Part shown: in pieces, positions 1 through 5,080 of the stretch | How positions within the stretch are numbered: position 1 is the stretch's first letter | Layout of the letters: every line of letters starts with the position of its first letter | From: Candidatus Kuenenia stuttgartensis | GTDB taxonomy: Bacteria > Planctomycetota > Planctomycetia > Isosphaerales > Isosphaeraceae | Assembly (NCBI GenBank): GCA_945872325.1 | Contig: CAMBZY010000275.1 | Span: 1 to 5,080 of the forward strand | Direction: 5' to 3' | DNA length: 5,080 nucleotides | Position numbers and translations under genes: made by a program | Notes under the pieces: model-generated | The model's database searches: none | Seen by the model: the letters and a program-made list of their open reading frames with translations, nothing else | Told to the model about the DNA's origin: nothing

Positions 1-2
1 AT

Positions 3-854
3 TTAGGTGTTTTAAAGAAGCGTCTAGATCAGAAAGAAGCAGGACAGGTAACTCAGACATTCCAATTTGCCACGGATGCTCTCGAACCTGATCAAGAAAA
101 GTTTACCCGAAAAATCGAGTGGAAAGAGGTCAAGAATTTCACATTAAAATTGAGGATCACCGATCCGATCGTGCATGGCAGTAAAACCAAACCTTATTTT
201 GTGGTGATTGACGGCGATCAGAACCTCTATTTTATCGACCTGACACATGACAAATCGCCAAAAGTGATTTTCATTGCAGATAAAGTTCAGGACGCCTGTT
301 TTGCACCCAATCAGAATGAGATACTCGTCATCAGATCCGTTCAGAGCAGCCAATTGTTCTGGAATATCGATACGTCGTCATGGACCAAAAACGCTGGAGA
401 ATATTCTGGTTCTGACTGGTCCACTGCCAGTTATTCTCCTGATGGGACTTTGATTGCAATTTATAAAGTGGGCGGAAAGTTGCTTATCTTTGATAAAAAG
501 ACTTTTAGATTGGAAAAAGAGATCCATCTTCCCGAGATAGGAAATCGGCGGGTTCGCAATATTCTTTGGAACCGTGACTCAAAACAGATTCTGGTCTCGA
601 TGTCGATCAAAGAGATGCTTTTGCTCGACTACAAAACAGGCAAACCGCTGCTTCGATGGGATTTTGGTATGAGAATGATTCATGACGTCCAGTTTTCAAA
701 TGACGGAGAATCGATTTGGGTTCTTGAGGGCTCAACCATTTTTGATCGACTCAAGTCGACACAGCGAAGGCTCTTCCGGTTTTATGCGCCTCGCAATAAA
801 ACGACTGAGATCATCACGAAACCAGAGTCTGGACAAATCACTCTCAGCCCTTAA
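3..854 (+). CDS. WD40-like beta-propeller protein, C-terminal part (5' end outside window)
   Basis: The reading frame is open from the left edge to a TAA at 852-854, giving the last 283 residues, so the true start lies upstream; the TTG at 150 has no special claim to be a start. What is visible is a series of beta-rich repeats with the SPDG-type turn and a hydrophobic-D strand end: SYSPDGTLIAIY followed by KLLIFDKKTFRLEKEIHLP, then a repeat ending MLLLDYKTGKPLLRWDFG, then VQFSNDGESIWVLEG. These are degenerate WD40 blades, a fold that usually acts as a protein-binding scaffold. In planctomycetes such blades often form the C-terminal half of large proteins, sometimes with a kinase or signal-peptide-bearing N-terminus, but nothing here shows which. 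No catalytic motif is seen. The fold call is fairly secure; the function is unknown. Confidence 0.72.
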   Translation, partial: LGVLKKRLDQKEAGQVTQTFQFATDALEPDQEKFTRKIEWKEVKNFTLKLRITDPIVHGSKTKPYFVVIDGDQNLYFIDLTHDKSPKVIFIADKVQDACFAPNQNEILVIRSVQSSQLFWNIDTSSWTKNAGEYSGSDWSTASYSPDGTLIAIYKVGGKLLIFDKKTFRLEKEIHLPEIGNRRVRNILWNRDSKQILVSMSIKEMLLLDYKTGKPLLRWDFGMRMIHDVQFSNDGESIWVLEGSTIFDRLKSTQRRLFRFYAPRNKTTEIITKPESGQITLSP

Positions 855-855
855 T

Positions 856-1515
856 TCATTTCCCAGATTGAAGATTCGAGTCCAACCGTTTCATTTGAAT
901 ATTTCGAAACGCGACCCTTCCGTTATGGCTTTGAAGTCCGATTCTGCCAGACTTTCTTGCAAGTCCCGTATGCTCTTTGTTTAGTTCCGGATGCTTATCA
1001 ATCAGGTCATCGACCACCGTTTGTCCATTGAGCTTAATCACCACATGCGGGCCAACGGCTTGAATTGTAATCGTATTCCACTCTCCAACTGGCTTCAGAA
1101 AACCAGTTTTGGCAGCTGCCACATGATAAATCGAACCCGTGCGCTGCCAGGGCTGAACCTTTGCGTATTTCGGATGAAAATCGTCGAGAAGCTGAATCTC
1201 CATCCCAGTCCGTGAAATAAGCGATGTATCAGCAGGGGCTCTCAAATAAATCCCGGAATTGCTATCGCTTGAGAGTTGAAATTCCGTCTGAAATTCAAAG
1301 TCCGAATATTCTTCATTTGAACCCAACCAGCCACCACCTTCGCCTTGCATGATGATTTGACCATTCTCGACCGACCAGACTTCTTTTTTCAAGCCAATCT
1401 TGGTCCAGCCCGACAGGTCTTTCCCATTAAACAGAGATTTAAAATCATCGCTGCTGACAGGTTGCGAAACGAAAAGAACGCCGACCAACGCAATCATGTT
1501 CCGTGTGAGCTTCAT
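856..1515 (-). CDS. Secreted DUF1080 / 3-keto-disaccharide hydrolase-domain protein
   Basis: This 219-residue protein has a signal peptide: K3 and R5, a hydrophobic core over about residues 7-17 and a likely cut near residues 21-23 (VSS-DD). The rest is one complete DUF1080 domain (PF06439, a concanavalin-like jelly roll): FKSLFNGKDLSGW at 25-37, a WSVENGQI strand at 47-54, LGSNEEYSDFEF at 64-75, SNSGIYLRAP at 85-94, MEIQLLDD at 105-112, TGSIYHV at 126-132, EWNTITI at 145-151, and the closing GRIGLQSHNGRVAFRNIQMK at 190-209. The family includes enzymes that hydrolyse 3-keto-glycosides and many likely carbohydrate-binding proteins; the substrate cannot be read here. It would act in the periplasm or outside the cell. 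The ATG at 1513-1515 has AGGA 7 bases upstream. It is the last gene of the minus-strand cluster, 34 bases after its neighbour, and its TGA stop lies one base from the stop of the convergent WD40-like gene. Confidence 0.93.
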   Translation of the reverse strand: MKLTRNMIALVGVLFVSQPVSSDDFKSLFNGKDLSGWTKIGLKKEVWSVENGQIIMQGEGGGWLGSNEEYSDFEFQTEFQLSSDSNSGIYLRAPADTSLISRTGMEIQLLDDFHPKYAKVQPWQRTGSIYHVAAAKTGFLKPVGEWNTITIQAVGPHVVIKLNGQTVVDDLIDKHPELNKEHTGLARKSGRIGLQSHNGRVAFRNIQMKRLDSNLQSGK

Positions 1516-1522
1516 TTATCAA

Positions 1523-1526
1523 TCCT
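1523..1526 (-). promoter_or_regulatory. Shine-Dalgarno site of the DUF1080 gene
   Basis: On the minus strand AGGA lies 7 bases before the ATG at 1515-1513, which is ideal spacing and fixes that start. The 34-base gap before it shows no terminator hairpin, so read-through from the upstream gene is likely. Confidence 0.7.
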
Positions 1527-1549
1527 ATTTGAGAGTCTTCAAGTGTCGT

Positions 1550-1867
1550 TTAATCCCAGGGCCTGACAACGCCGGTTGCTGTCAAGGTGGGGTCCGATTG
1601 CGAGACGATCCGAAATCGAAGCCCTGGCTCGACAGGAACCGGGCGATCCAGCTTTAAGTCGATACAGATACAATCTTTCATCGAGAAACCACCGAGGCTT
1701 GACCGGCGCATGATTTGGCCTTGCACTTTGGCGGTTCGAATTTGAACTTCCCAGATACGATCGGGAATTGTCCCACTCACGAAATCAGCCGCCCGAGCGG
1801 TGTCATCCACCGTGAACAAGCCTCTGACAACGCCGACTTCGCGAGCTTCAGGCAATGGACGGTCCAT
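1550..1867 (-). CDS. Small protein with a C-terminus like EF-Tu domain 3
   Basis: This is a 105-residue soluble protein with no signal peptide or membrane segment. Its last third, DLKLDRPVPVEPGLRFRI (70-87) followed by TATGVVRPW (96-104), follows the pattern of the end of EF-Tu domain 3, where a strand, a proline-containing turn, GLRFAIREGG and a final GAGVV strand close the barrel. Upstream, EVQIRTAKVQGQI (40-52) would be an earlier strand. There is no G domain, so it cannot be a translation GTPase. I infer a small beta-barrel, possibly binding a nucleic acid or a protein partner; the function is unknown. The start was moved to ATG 1867-1865: an alternative TTG at 1876-1874 overlaps the upstream stop but sits only one base after GAGG, while the ATG has GAGG at 10 bases. 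It lies 5 bases downstream of the solenoid gene, so translational coupling is likely. Confidence 0.72.
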   Translation of the reverse strand: MDRPLPEAREVGVVRGLFTVDDTARAADFVSGTIPDRIWEVQIRTAKVQGQIMRRSSLGGFSMKDCICIDLKLDRPVPVEPGLRFRIVSQSDPTLTATGVVRPWD

Positions 1868-1872
1868 GTTTA

Positions 1873-3120
1873 TCAAGCCTCTTTTTTTAATTGCATTTCC
1901 TCGATTCTGGCCCCCAGATACAACGCCCAGTCTTCGACACCGACAGCCGCTTGAGCCAATAGGTCAGGCCGGTTTGCATCACGACACAAAGCACTGACAG
2001 TAGGGCACAGCAGATAGGAGTCAGGGATTTCCATCAGATGTTCGGATGCCACTGCAATCGCTTCCTCAATCCGGCCCAATCTTGCCAGCAATCGCACCAA
2101 AGTCTGAGCAGGCAGTGTTTCAAGCGGATCGGCTGGCTGATCTTCATCAAACGAAGGCTTTTGCACCTTGGATTGAAAGTGTTTGACCGCCTTTTCAACA
2201 TCCTTGCCAATCAATGCGTCCAGATAAATGGCGTGATCAGCATAAATATCTTCAAATGGAGGAAGTCCGTCATAGCGAAACCTATCCGAAAGCCCTGACC
2301 CATATTGGGCCAACTGGACAGCAAATGCAATGCTCGACTCATCTTTAAGCAGTGGCGACAATCGAACCACTGACGACAGGTGCGAGACATCTATGGCATA
2401 AGCATCATCGTCATAAATCCAGGTCTTGCCGGTGATCATTTCCGCGACAGTGGCTGATTCAGAAGGCCTTTGCCCGTCACGTCTTTCAATTTCCGAAGCC
2501 AGGCTGTATTGCAATTGGTCGTAAAGTGCTTTTGTCAGCATTGCAGCGGCTTCTGCACGAATTTTTTCGTCACCTGGAATGGCTTCAAATGAAGAGATTG
2601 CGGAGCAGATTCCATAGCGGTCGAGAACCCACGAAAAGCCCTTGATCGGATGCACCTGCTGCTGAAATGCAATATCAATCACAGCCCCAAGAGCATGTTC
2701 GTCAGCTTGACCAGGATCAAAGTTTTCAATGGCAATTCGCACTGGCTCTTTTTCACCGATCACCCGAAAATATGGCCATGCAGCGGGAATATCGCCACGA
2801 TCCAGCAGCATTTGACCAACACTTCGCAAGGCCTCCACATAACGATCTTCATATTTCATTTTCAGATCTGCTGGCAACAGTTCTGAGATCACACCTGTGG
2901 GAGAAAGCCCTAAATCGAGCCTTGCCTTTAAGAGTAAGGCGTCGAGCAATGGCCTTGGCTGAGCCTTTTCTTTTGCATTGATGATCAATTGATCCACAGC
3001 AGAAGCGGGGCCTTGATCCTGCAATAAGGATTGTATTTCTTTCAGAAACAATTGATTGGCTTCGACTCTGGCCAATTCTTCTGGCGTATTTTCGTCAAGA
3101 CTGGAGCGGTTGGGTCGCAT
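1873..3120 (-). CDS. Helical-repeat (TPR-like) solenoid protein of unknown function
   Basis: This 415-residue, acidic, apparently cytosolic protein has no signal peptide or membrane segment. It is almost entirely amphipathic helices. Helix pairs with a TPR-like look are LLDRGDIPAAWPYFRVIGE (105-123), YLDALIGKDVEKAVKHFQSK (299-318) and LVRLLARLGRIEEAIAVASE (341-360). The first and third show the small-residue and A-x-x pattern of TPR helix pairs, but repeats are irregular and a few are cut by long inserts such as 211-260. No enzyme motif was recognised; an alpha-solenoid adaptor or binding role is inferred. The ATG at 3118-3120 has GGAAG 7 bases upstream. The gene follows the LOG gene by 64 bases and precedes the EF-Tu-like gene by 5 bases, so it sits in the middle of the probable operon. 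I recognise the protein only as planctomycete-like, not as a named family. Confidence 0.8.
   Translation of the reverse strand: MRPNRSSLDENTPEELARVEANQLFLKEIQSLLQDQGPASAVDQLIINAKEKAQPRPLLDALLLKARLDLGLSPTGVISELLPADLKMKYEDRYVEALRSVGQMLLDRGDIPAAWPYFRVIGEKEPVRIAIENFDPGQADEHALGAVIDIAFQQQVHPIKGFSWVLDRYGICSAISSFEAIPGDEKIRAEAAAMLTKALYDQLQYSLASEIERRDGQRPSESATVAEMITGKTWIYDDDAYAIDVSHLSSVVRLSPLLKDESSIAFAVQLAQYGSGLSDRFRYDGLPPFEDIYADHAIYLDALIGKDVEKAVKHFQSKVQKPSFDEDQPADPLETLPAQTLVRLLARLGRIEEAIAVASEHLMEIPDSYLLCPTVSALCRDANRPDLLAQAAVGVEDWALYLGARIEEMQLKKEA
1878..1881 (-). promoter_or_regulatory. Shine-Dalgarno site deciding the start of the EF-Tu-like gene
   Basis: GAGG on the minus strand lies inside the last codons of the upstream solenoid gene. 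It is 10 bases from the ATG at 1867 but only one base from the in-frame TTG at 1876. This favours the ATG start and fits termination-reinitiation coupling between the two genes. Confidence 0.55.
1882..1888 (-). other. A7 run at the 3' end of the solenoid gene (possible slippage site)
   Basis: On the minus strand the solenoid gene ends TTA AAA AAA GAG GCT TGA. In frame this gives the heptamer A AAA AAA, which fits the X XXY YYZ form of -1 slippery sites, and the homopolymer could also cause transcriptional slippage. The -1 frame then reads AGA GGC TTG ATA AAC ATG without a stop, straight into the EF-Tu-like gene. The run is seen directly; that it is used is inference, and no strong downstream stem or upstream stimulator was found by eye. 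Confidence 0.35.
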
Positions 3121-3127
3121 TTTGAAA

Positions 3128-3132
3128 CTTCC
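3128..3132 (-). promoter_or_regulatory. Shine-Dalgarno site of the solenoid gene
   Basis: GGAAG on the minus strand is 7 bases before the ATG at 3120. The 64-base gap to the LOG gene (3121-3184) contains no convincing terminator or promoter by eye, which supports co-transcription with LOG. Confidence 0.6.
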
Positions 3133-3184
3133 AGGAATTTTCTATCAGGTAGGTTGATGGGCGATACGGTTGAGCGGATTCCAA

Positions 3185-4132
3185 TTACTGAGCGTCAGCC
3201 TTGGAGGGGTCGACGGCGGTGGCAGGTGCTCCAGGAGGATCTGAGTGTTCGGCAGCTCCTTCAGAGCGTTTCCAGGTGACCCAGCAACGATTGAAATAGC
3301 AGTCCAGCAATGTCTTGCGAATTTCTTCGAGATCGTCGCTCACCACAAGCAGGTTCAGATCTTCCGGCGAGATCAGGCCACGATCGAGCAAGGTTTCGTG
3401 AACAAAGTCGAGCAATTTCGCCCAGAATTTGCGGTTGTAGAGAATGATCGGAAATCTTTGGATTTTCAATGTCTGGACAAGTGTCATGGCCTCAAACAGC
3501 TCATCAAGCGTGCCAAATCCTCCGGGAAAAATGACAAACCCGTTGGCATATTTAATGAACATGGTTTTTCGGACAAAGAAATACTGAAAGTCCAACGATC
3601 TCGAAAGATAGGGGTTTGGCTTCTGTTCGAATGGAAGCTCGATATTACAGCCGATCGACATCCCGCCCGCTTCAAATGCACCCCGATTGGCGGCCTCCAT
3701 AATGCCTGGTCCACCGCCAGTAATCACGGCAAAACCTGCTTCTGCCATCATTTGACCCAGAGTTTGGGCTGCAATATAGTCAGGGTCCGTTTCTTTTAAT
3801 CGGGCTGAGCCGAAGATGGCAACGCTTGCCCCAAGATCCGAAAGCTCATCGATCCCCATGATCAATTCGCTCTGCATTTTCATCACCCGCCAGGTGTCCG
3901 TGCGCGTGAAAAATGCCAGCTCAGGGGCCAGTGGACGCGGCATGGGCGGGACGGAGCGGTTTAAAAGCTGCTCATCCTGCGTGTGAGTTCTGTGCTCGCC
4001 CGCTGCATGACCAGACGGGTGCATGTCGCGAATGCTGGCTTCGTGGCTTGTAGGAAAGTGGTCCGGCATGGTTTCAGAGCATCCTGAGGCGGGCATGGAT
4101 TTGGATTTTACTTGTATGTCTGTGTTTATCAT
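3185..4132 (-). CDS. LOG-family nucleotide 5'-monophosphate phosphoribohydrolase (TIGR00730 type)
   Basis: Members of this Rossmann-like family, long mislabelled lysine decarboxylases, split nucleoside 5'-monophosphates (AMP, cytokinin ribotides or others) into base and ribose 5-phosphate in the cytosol. In the 315-residue form chosen here one sees VAIFGSAR (104-111), ITGGGPGIMEAANRGA (137-152), the RKTM motif with the catalytic-type Arg188, and PGGFGTLDE (203-211) with catalytic-type Glu211. The active site therefore looks intact. The DTWR..K.QSE.I.G.D.L segment before the core (about 79-96) is typical of longer LOG proteins. The first 60 or so residues are polar, histidine-rich and likely disordered; the last 20 are also a low-complexity tail. 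The ATG at 4132 was chosen because AAGGG lies 11 bases upstream; a TTG at 4171 and ATGs at 4096, 4069 and 4024 are possible. It is the first gene of the minus-strand cluster. The exact substrate is not decidable from sequence. Confidence 0.9.
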   Translation of the reverse strand: MINTDIQVKSKSMPASGCSETMPDHFPTSHEASIRDMHPSGHAAGEHRTHTQDEQLLNRSVPPMPRPLAPELAFFTRTDTWRVMKMQSELIMGIDELSDLGASVAIFGSARLKETDPDYIAAQTLGQMMAEAGFAVITGGGPGIMEAANRGAFEAGGMSIGCNIELPFEQKPNPYLSRSLDFQYFFVRKTMFIKYANGFVIFPGGFGTLDELFEAMTLVQTLKIQRFPIILYNRKFWAKLLDFVHETLLDRGLISPEDLNLLVVSDDLEEIRKTLLDCYFNRCWVTWKRSEGAAEHSDPPGAPATAVDPSKADAQ

Positions 4133-4195
4133 ACAAAAGTTCACCCTTGTTCCGCAAATTCTTCGAATCAAAGATGAACAAGGTCTAGTCGATTT
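4133..4195. promoter_or_regulatory. Divergent control region between the LOG and methyltransferase genes
   Basis: These 63 bases separate two divergent start codons and must hold, or lie beside, the signals for both transcription units. No good -35/-10 pair was found on either strand, so promoters may overlap the N-terminal coding sequence of either gene. The region is dominated by the inverted repeat listed separately. If the LOG gene really starts at the TTG at 4171, the non-coding part shrinks to 24 bases. Confidence 0.5.
4145..4183. repeat. Perfect 8-base inverted repeat flanking a TTCGAA palindrome
   Basis: CCTTGTTC at 4145-4152 is matched by GAACAAGG at 4176-4183. The arms are 31 bases apart centre to centre, close to three helical turns, and the palindrome TTCGAA (4162-4167) sits at the middle. 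Each arm carries the AAGG that would serve as Shine-Dalgarno for one of the divergent genes, at 11 bases from the LOG ATG (4132) and 12 bases from the methyltransferase ATG (4196). It may be an operator for a dimeric regulator, an mRNA hairpin that hides the ribosome sites, or just two similar ribosome sites back to back. Confidence 0.5.
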
Positions 4196-4948
4196 ATGAC
4201 GAATTCTGGTACTTTAACCGATCAGGATCCAAAATACGGCAAGGATACGAAAGCTGGGCGCATCGACATGGCAGACAGCCAATTGGCACGAACCCTCGAA
4301 GTGGAATTGATGGACACAGCCGACGAAGCTGCTGGCTATGACTCCATGGATCACTCGCTGGTAAACGCCCGCTTTGTCGCCGATTTCCTGGCAGAACATG
4401 GCACTTCAAAGGGCGGATGGGTTGCCGATATCGGAACCGGAACCGCCTTGATCCCTATGATTCTCGCCATCGCCGATCGCCGTATCCGTATTAAAGCGGT
4501 GGATGGTGCATCGCACATGCTGGCTGTGGGCAGTCGTCATGTGGCTGCGGCTGGCCTTCAGAACCGGATTGTGATGGATCTGCAGGACGCCAAGAAAATG
4601 AATTTTGATGACGGCAGTTTTGAAGCCGTCATTTCCAATTCAATCATCCACCACATTCCAAACCCTGAATCCGTGTTCCGTGAAATGGTTCGGATTCTGG
4701 AACCAGGCGGAACACTTTTTGTCAGAGACCTGGCACGACCGGTGGATGGTTTGAGGCTTTCGGAAATCGTCGAACAATACGCGGCTGACGCCCCTCCGAT
4801 TGCGAAGAAAATGTTTGAAGAGAGTCTCCATGCCGCTTTGACGGTCAGGGAAGTGGCCGAAATGGTCAGCCCATTAGGCATCCCAGGCTCGTGTGTGGCA
4901 ATGACATCTGACAGGCACTGGACACTGGTTTGGCAACGCCCTGTTTAA
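4196..4948 (+). CDS. Class I SAM-dependent methyltransferase (UbiE/Methyltransf_11-like)
   Basis: This 250-residue cytosolic protein has the full set of class I SAM-binding motifs: motif I VADIGTGTA at 76-84, the acidic end of strand 2 in AVDGASHM (101-108, Asp103), an Asp in the DLQDAKKM segment (128-135), motif II SFEAVISNSIIHHIP (141-155) and the post-II/III strand RILEPGGTLFVRDLA (166-180). The pattern matches small-molecule methyltransferases related to UbiE, but the acceptor cannot be told. The conserved part begins near RTLEVELMDT..EAAGYDSMDHS (32-54), so the first 30 or so residues are extra. The ATG at 4196 has AAGG 12 bases upstream; an ATG at 4268 would give a 226-residue form nearer the conserved start, but has a poorer ribosome site. 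It is transcribed away from the LOG gene and precedes the next gene by 46 bases. Confidence 0.88.
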   Translation: MTNSGTLTDQDPKYGKDTKAGRIDMADSQLARTLEVELMDTADEAAGYDSMDHSLVNARFVADFLAEHGTSKGGWVADIGTGTALIPMILAIADRRIRIKAVDGASHMLAVGSRHVAAAGLQNRIVMDLQDAKKMNFDDGSFEAVISNSIIHHIPNPESVFREMVRILEPGGTLFVRDLARPVDGLRLSEIVEQYAADAPPIAKKMFEESLHAALTVREVAEMVSPLGIPGSCVAMTSDRHWTLVWQRPV

Positions 4949-4994
4949 ACCATAATCTCTAAATCAGAATCTCTGAAAAAAGAAAGAGCCGAAA

Positions 4995-5080
4995 ATGTCA
5001 TATAACTATCGAGTGAAGCCAGAATCCGACGAATCAGCCGTGGAAACCGTCAACGAAATCACATTGAGAGTGAAGGGCGT
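4995..5080 (+). CDS. N-terminal fragment of an unidentified protein (3' end outside window)
   Basis: An ATG at 4995 opens a frame that runs off the right edge, giving 28 complete codons. The peptide starts MSYNYRVKPESDES and continues through VNEITLRVKG; it is charged and has no signal peptide or membrane segment. AAAGAG lies 6 bases before the ATG and is an acceptable ribosome site. The gap to the methyltransferase stop is 46 bases with no convincing terminator, so the two may share a transcript. Too little is visible to name a family. Confidence 0.55.
   Translation, partial: MSYNYRVKPESDESAVETVNEITLRVKG

Noticed and set aside
822..832. Palindrome CCAGA-G-TCTGG near the end of the WD40-like gene, with a related CCAGATT at 863-869
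   Set aside because: The one-base centre cannot form a hairpin by itself, the alternative pairing has a 30-base loop, and there is no T run, so it is not a credible terminator.
3245..3799. 184-codon open frame on the + strand opposite the LOG gene
   Set aside because: It lies antisense to the core LOG motifs (GGGPG and PGGFGTLDE), its translation has no recognisable domain or regular protein character, and the LOG reading is unambiguous.
3185..4132. LOG protein as part of a SLOG-type anti-phage defence system
   Set aside because: The catalytic-type Arg and PGGxGTxxE residues of the ordinary phosphoribohydrolase are intact, there is no effector, sensor or nucleotide-signal synthase nearby, and no mobile-element context.
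4558..4881. 107-codon minus-strand frame inside the methyltransferase gene
   Set aside because: It is the antisense shadow of the conserved SAM-binding motifs; the translation is serine and threonine rich with no family features.
4954..4974. Direct repeat AATCTCT (4954-4960 and 4968-4974)
   Set aside because: Seven bases in an AT-rich gap with only two copies; expected by chance and not linked to any recognised site.
4965..4980. CAGA-ATC-TCTG stem followed by an A run after the methyltransferase gene, considered as a terminator
   Set aside because: The stem has only 4 pairs and the tail is A-rich, not T-rich, on the coding strand. It also sits just before the ribosome site of the next gene.

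Overview
The window looks like a piece of a planctomycete chromosome (Planctomycetota, probably class Planctomycetia). This is inferred from a secreted DUF1080 (3-keto-disaccharide hydrolase type) protein, a family greatly expanded in that phylum, and from poorly known cytosolic proteins packed among housekeeping-type enzymes, at roughly 50% GC. There is no sign of a plasmid, phage, insertion sequence, CRISPR array, tRNA or rRNA. Gene density is high and nearly all sequence is coding.

Layout. (1) Positions 3-854, + strand: the C-terminal 283 residues of a WD40-like beta-propeller protein whose start lies off the left edge. (2) Positions 856-4132, - strand: a probable four-gene operon. In order of transcription it holds a LOG-family nucleotide 5'-monophosphate phosphoribohydrolase (4132-3185), a 415-residue helical-repeat (TPR-like) protein (3120-1873), a 105-residue protein whose C-terminus resembles domain 3 of EF-Tu (1867-1550), and the secreted DUF1080 protein (1515-856). 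The gaps are 64, 5 and 34 bases. (3) Positions 4196-4948, + strand: a class I SAM-dependent methyltransferase, divergent from the LOG gene. (4) Positions 4995-5080, + strand: the first 28 codons of an unidentified gene, probably co-transcribed with the methyltransferase.

How the parts fit. The short region between the LOG gene and the methyltransferase gene is the likely control region for both transcription units. It holds a perfect 8-base inverted repeat in which each arm also contains the Shine-Dalgarno-like bases of one of the two genes. The WD40 gene and the DUF1080 gene meet tail to tail with a single base between their stop codons. No pathway linking LOG, the solenoid, the EF-Tu-like barrel and DUF1080 is evident, so their grouping is a positional observation only.

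Novelty. I see no clear new biological system. The items most worth a second look are the stand-alone EF-Tu domain-3-like protein translationally close to the solenoid gene, an A7 run that could allow a -1 fusion of those two proteins, and the symmetric inverted repeat between the divergent genes.
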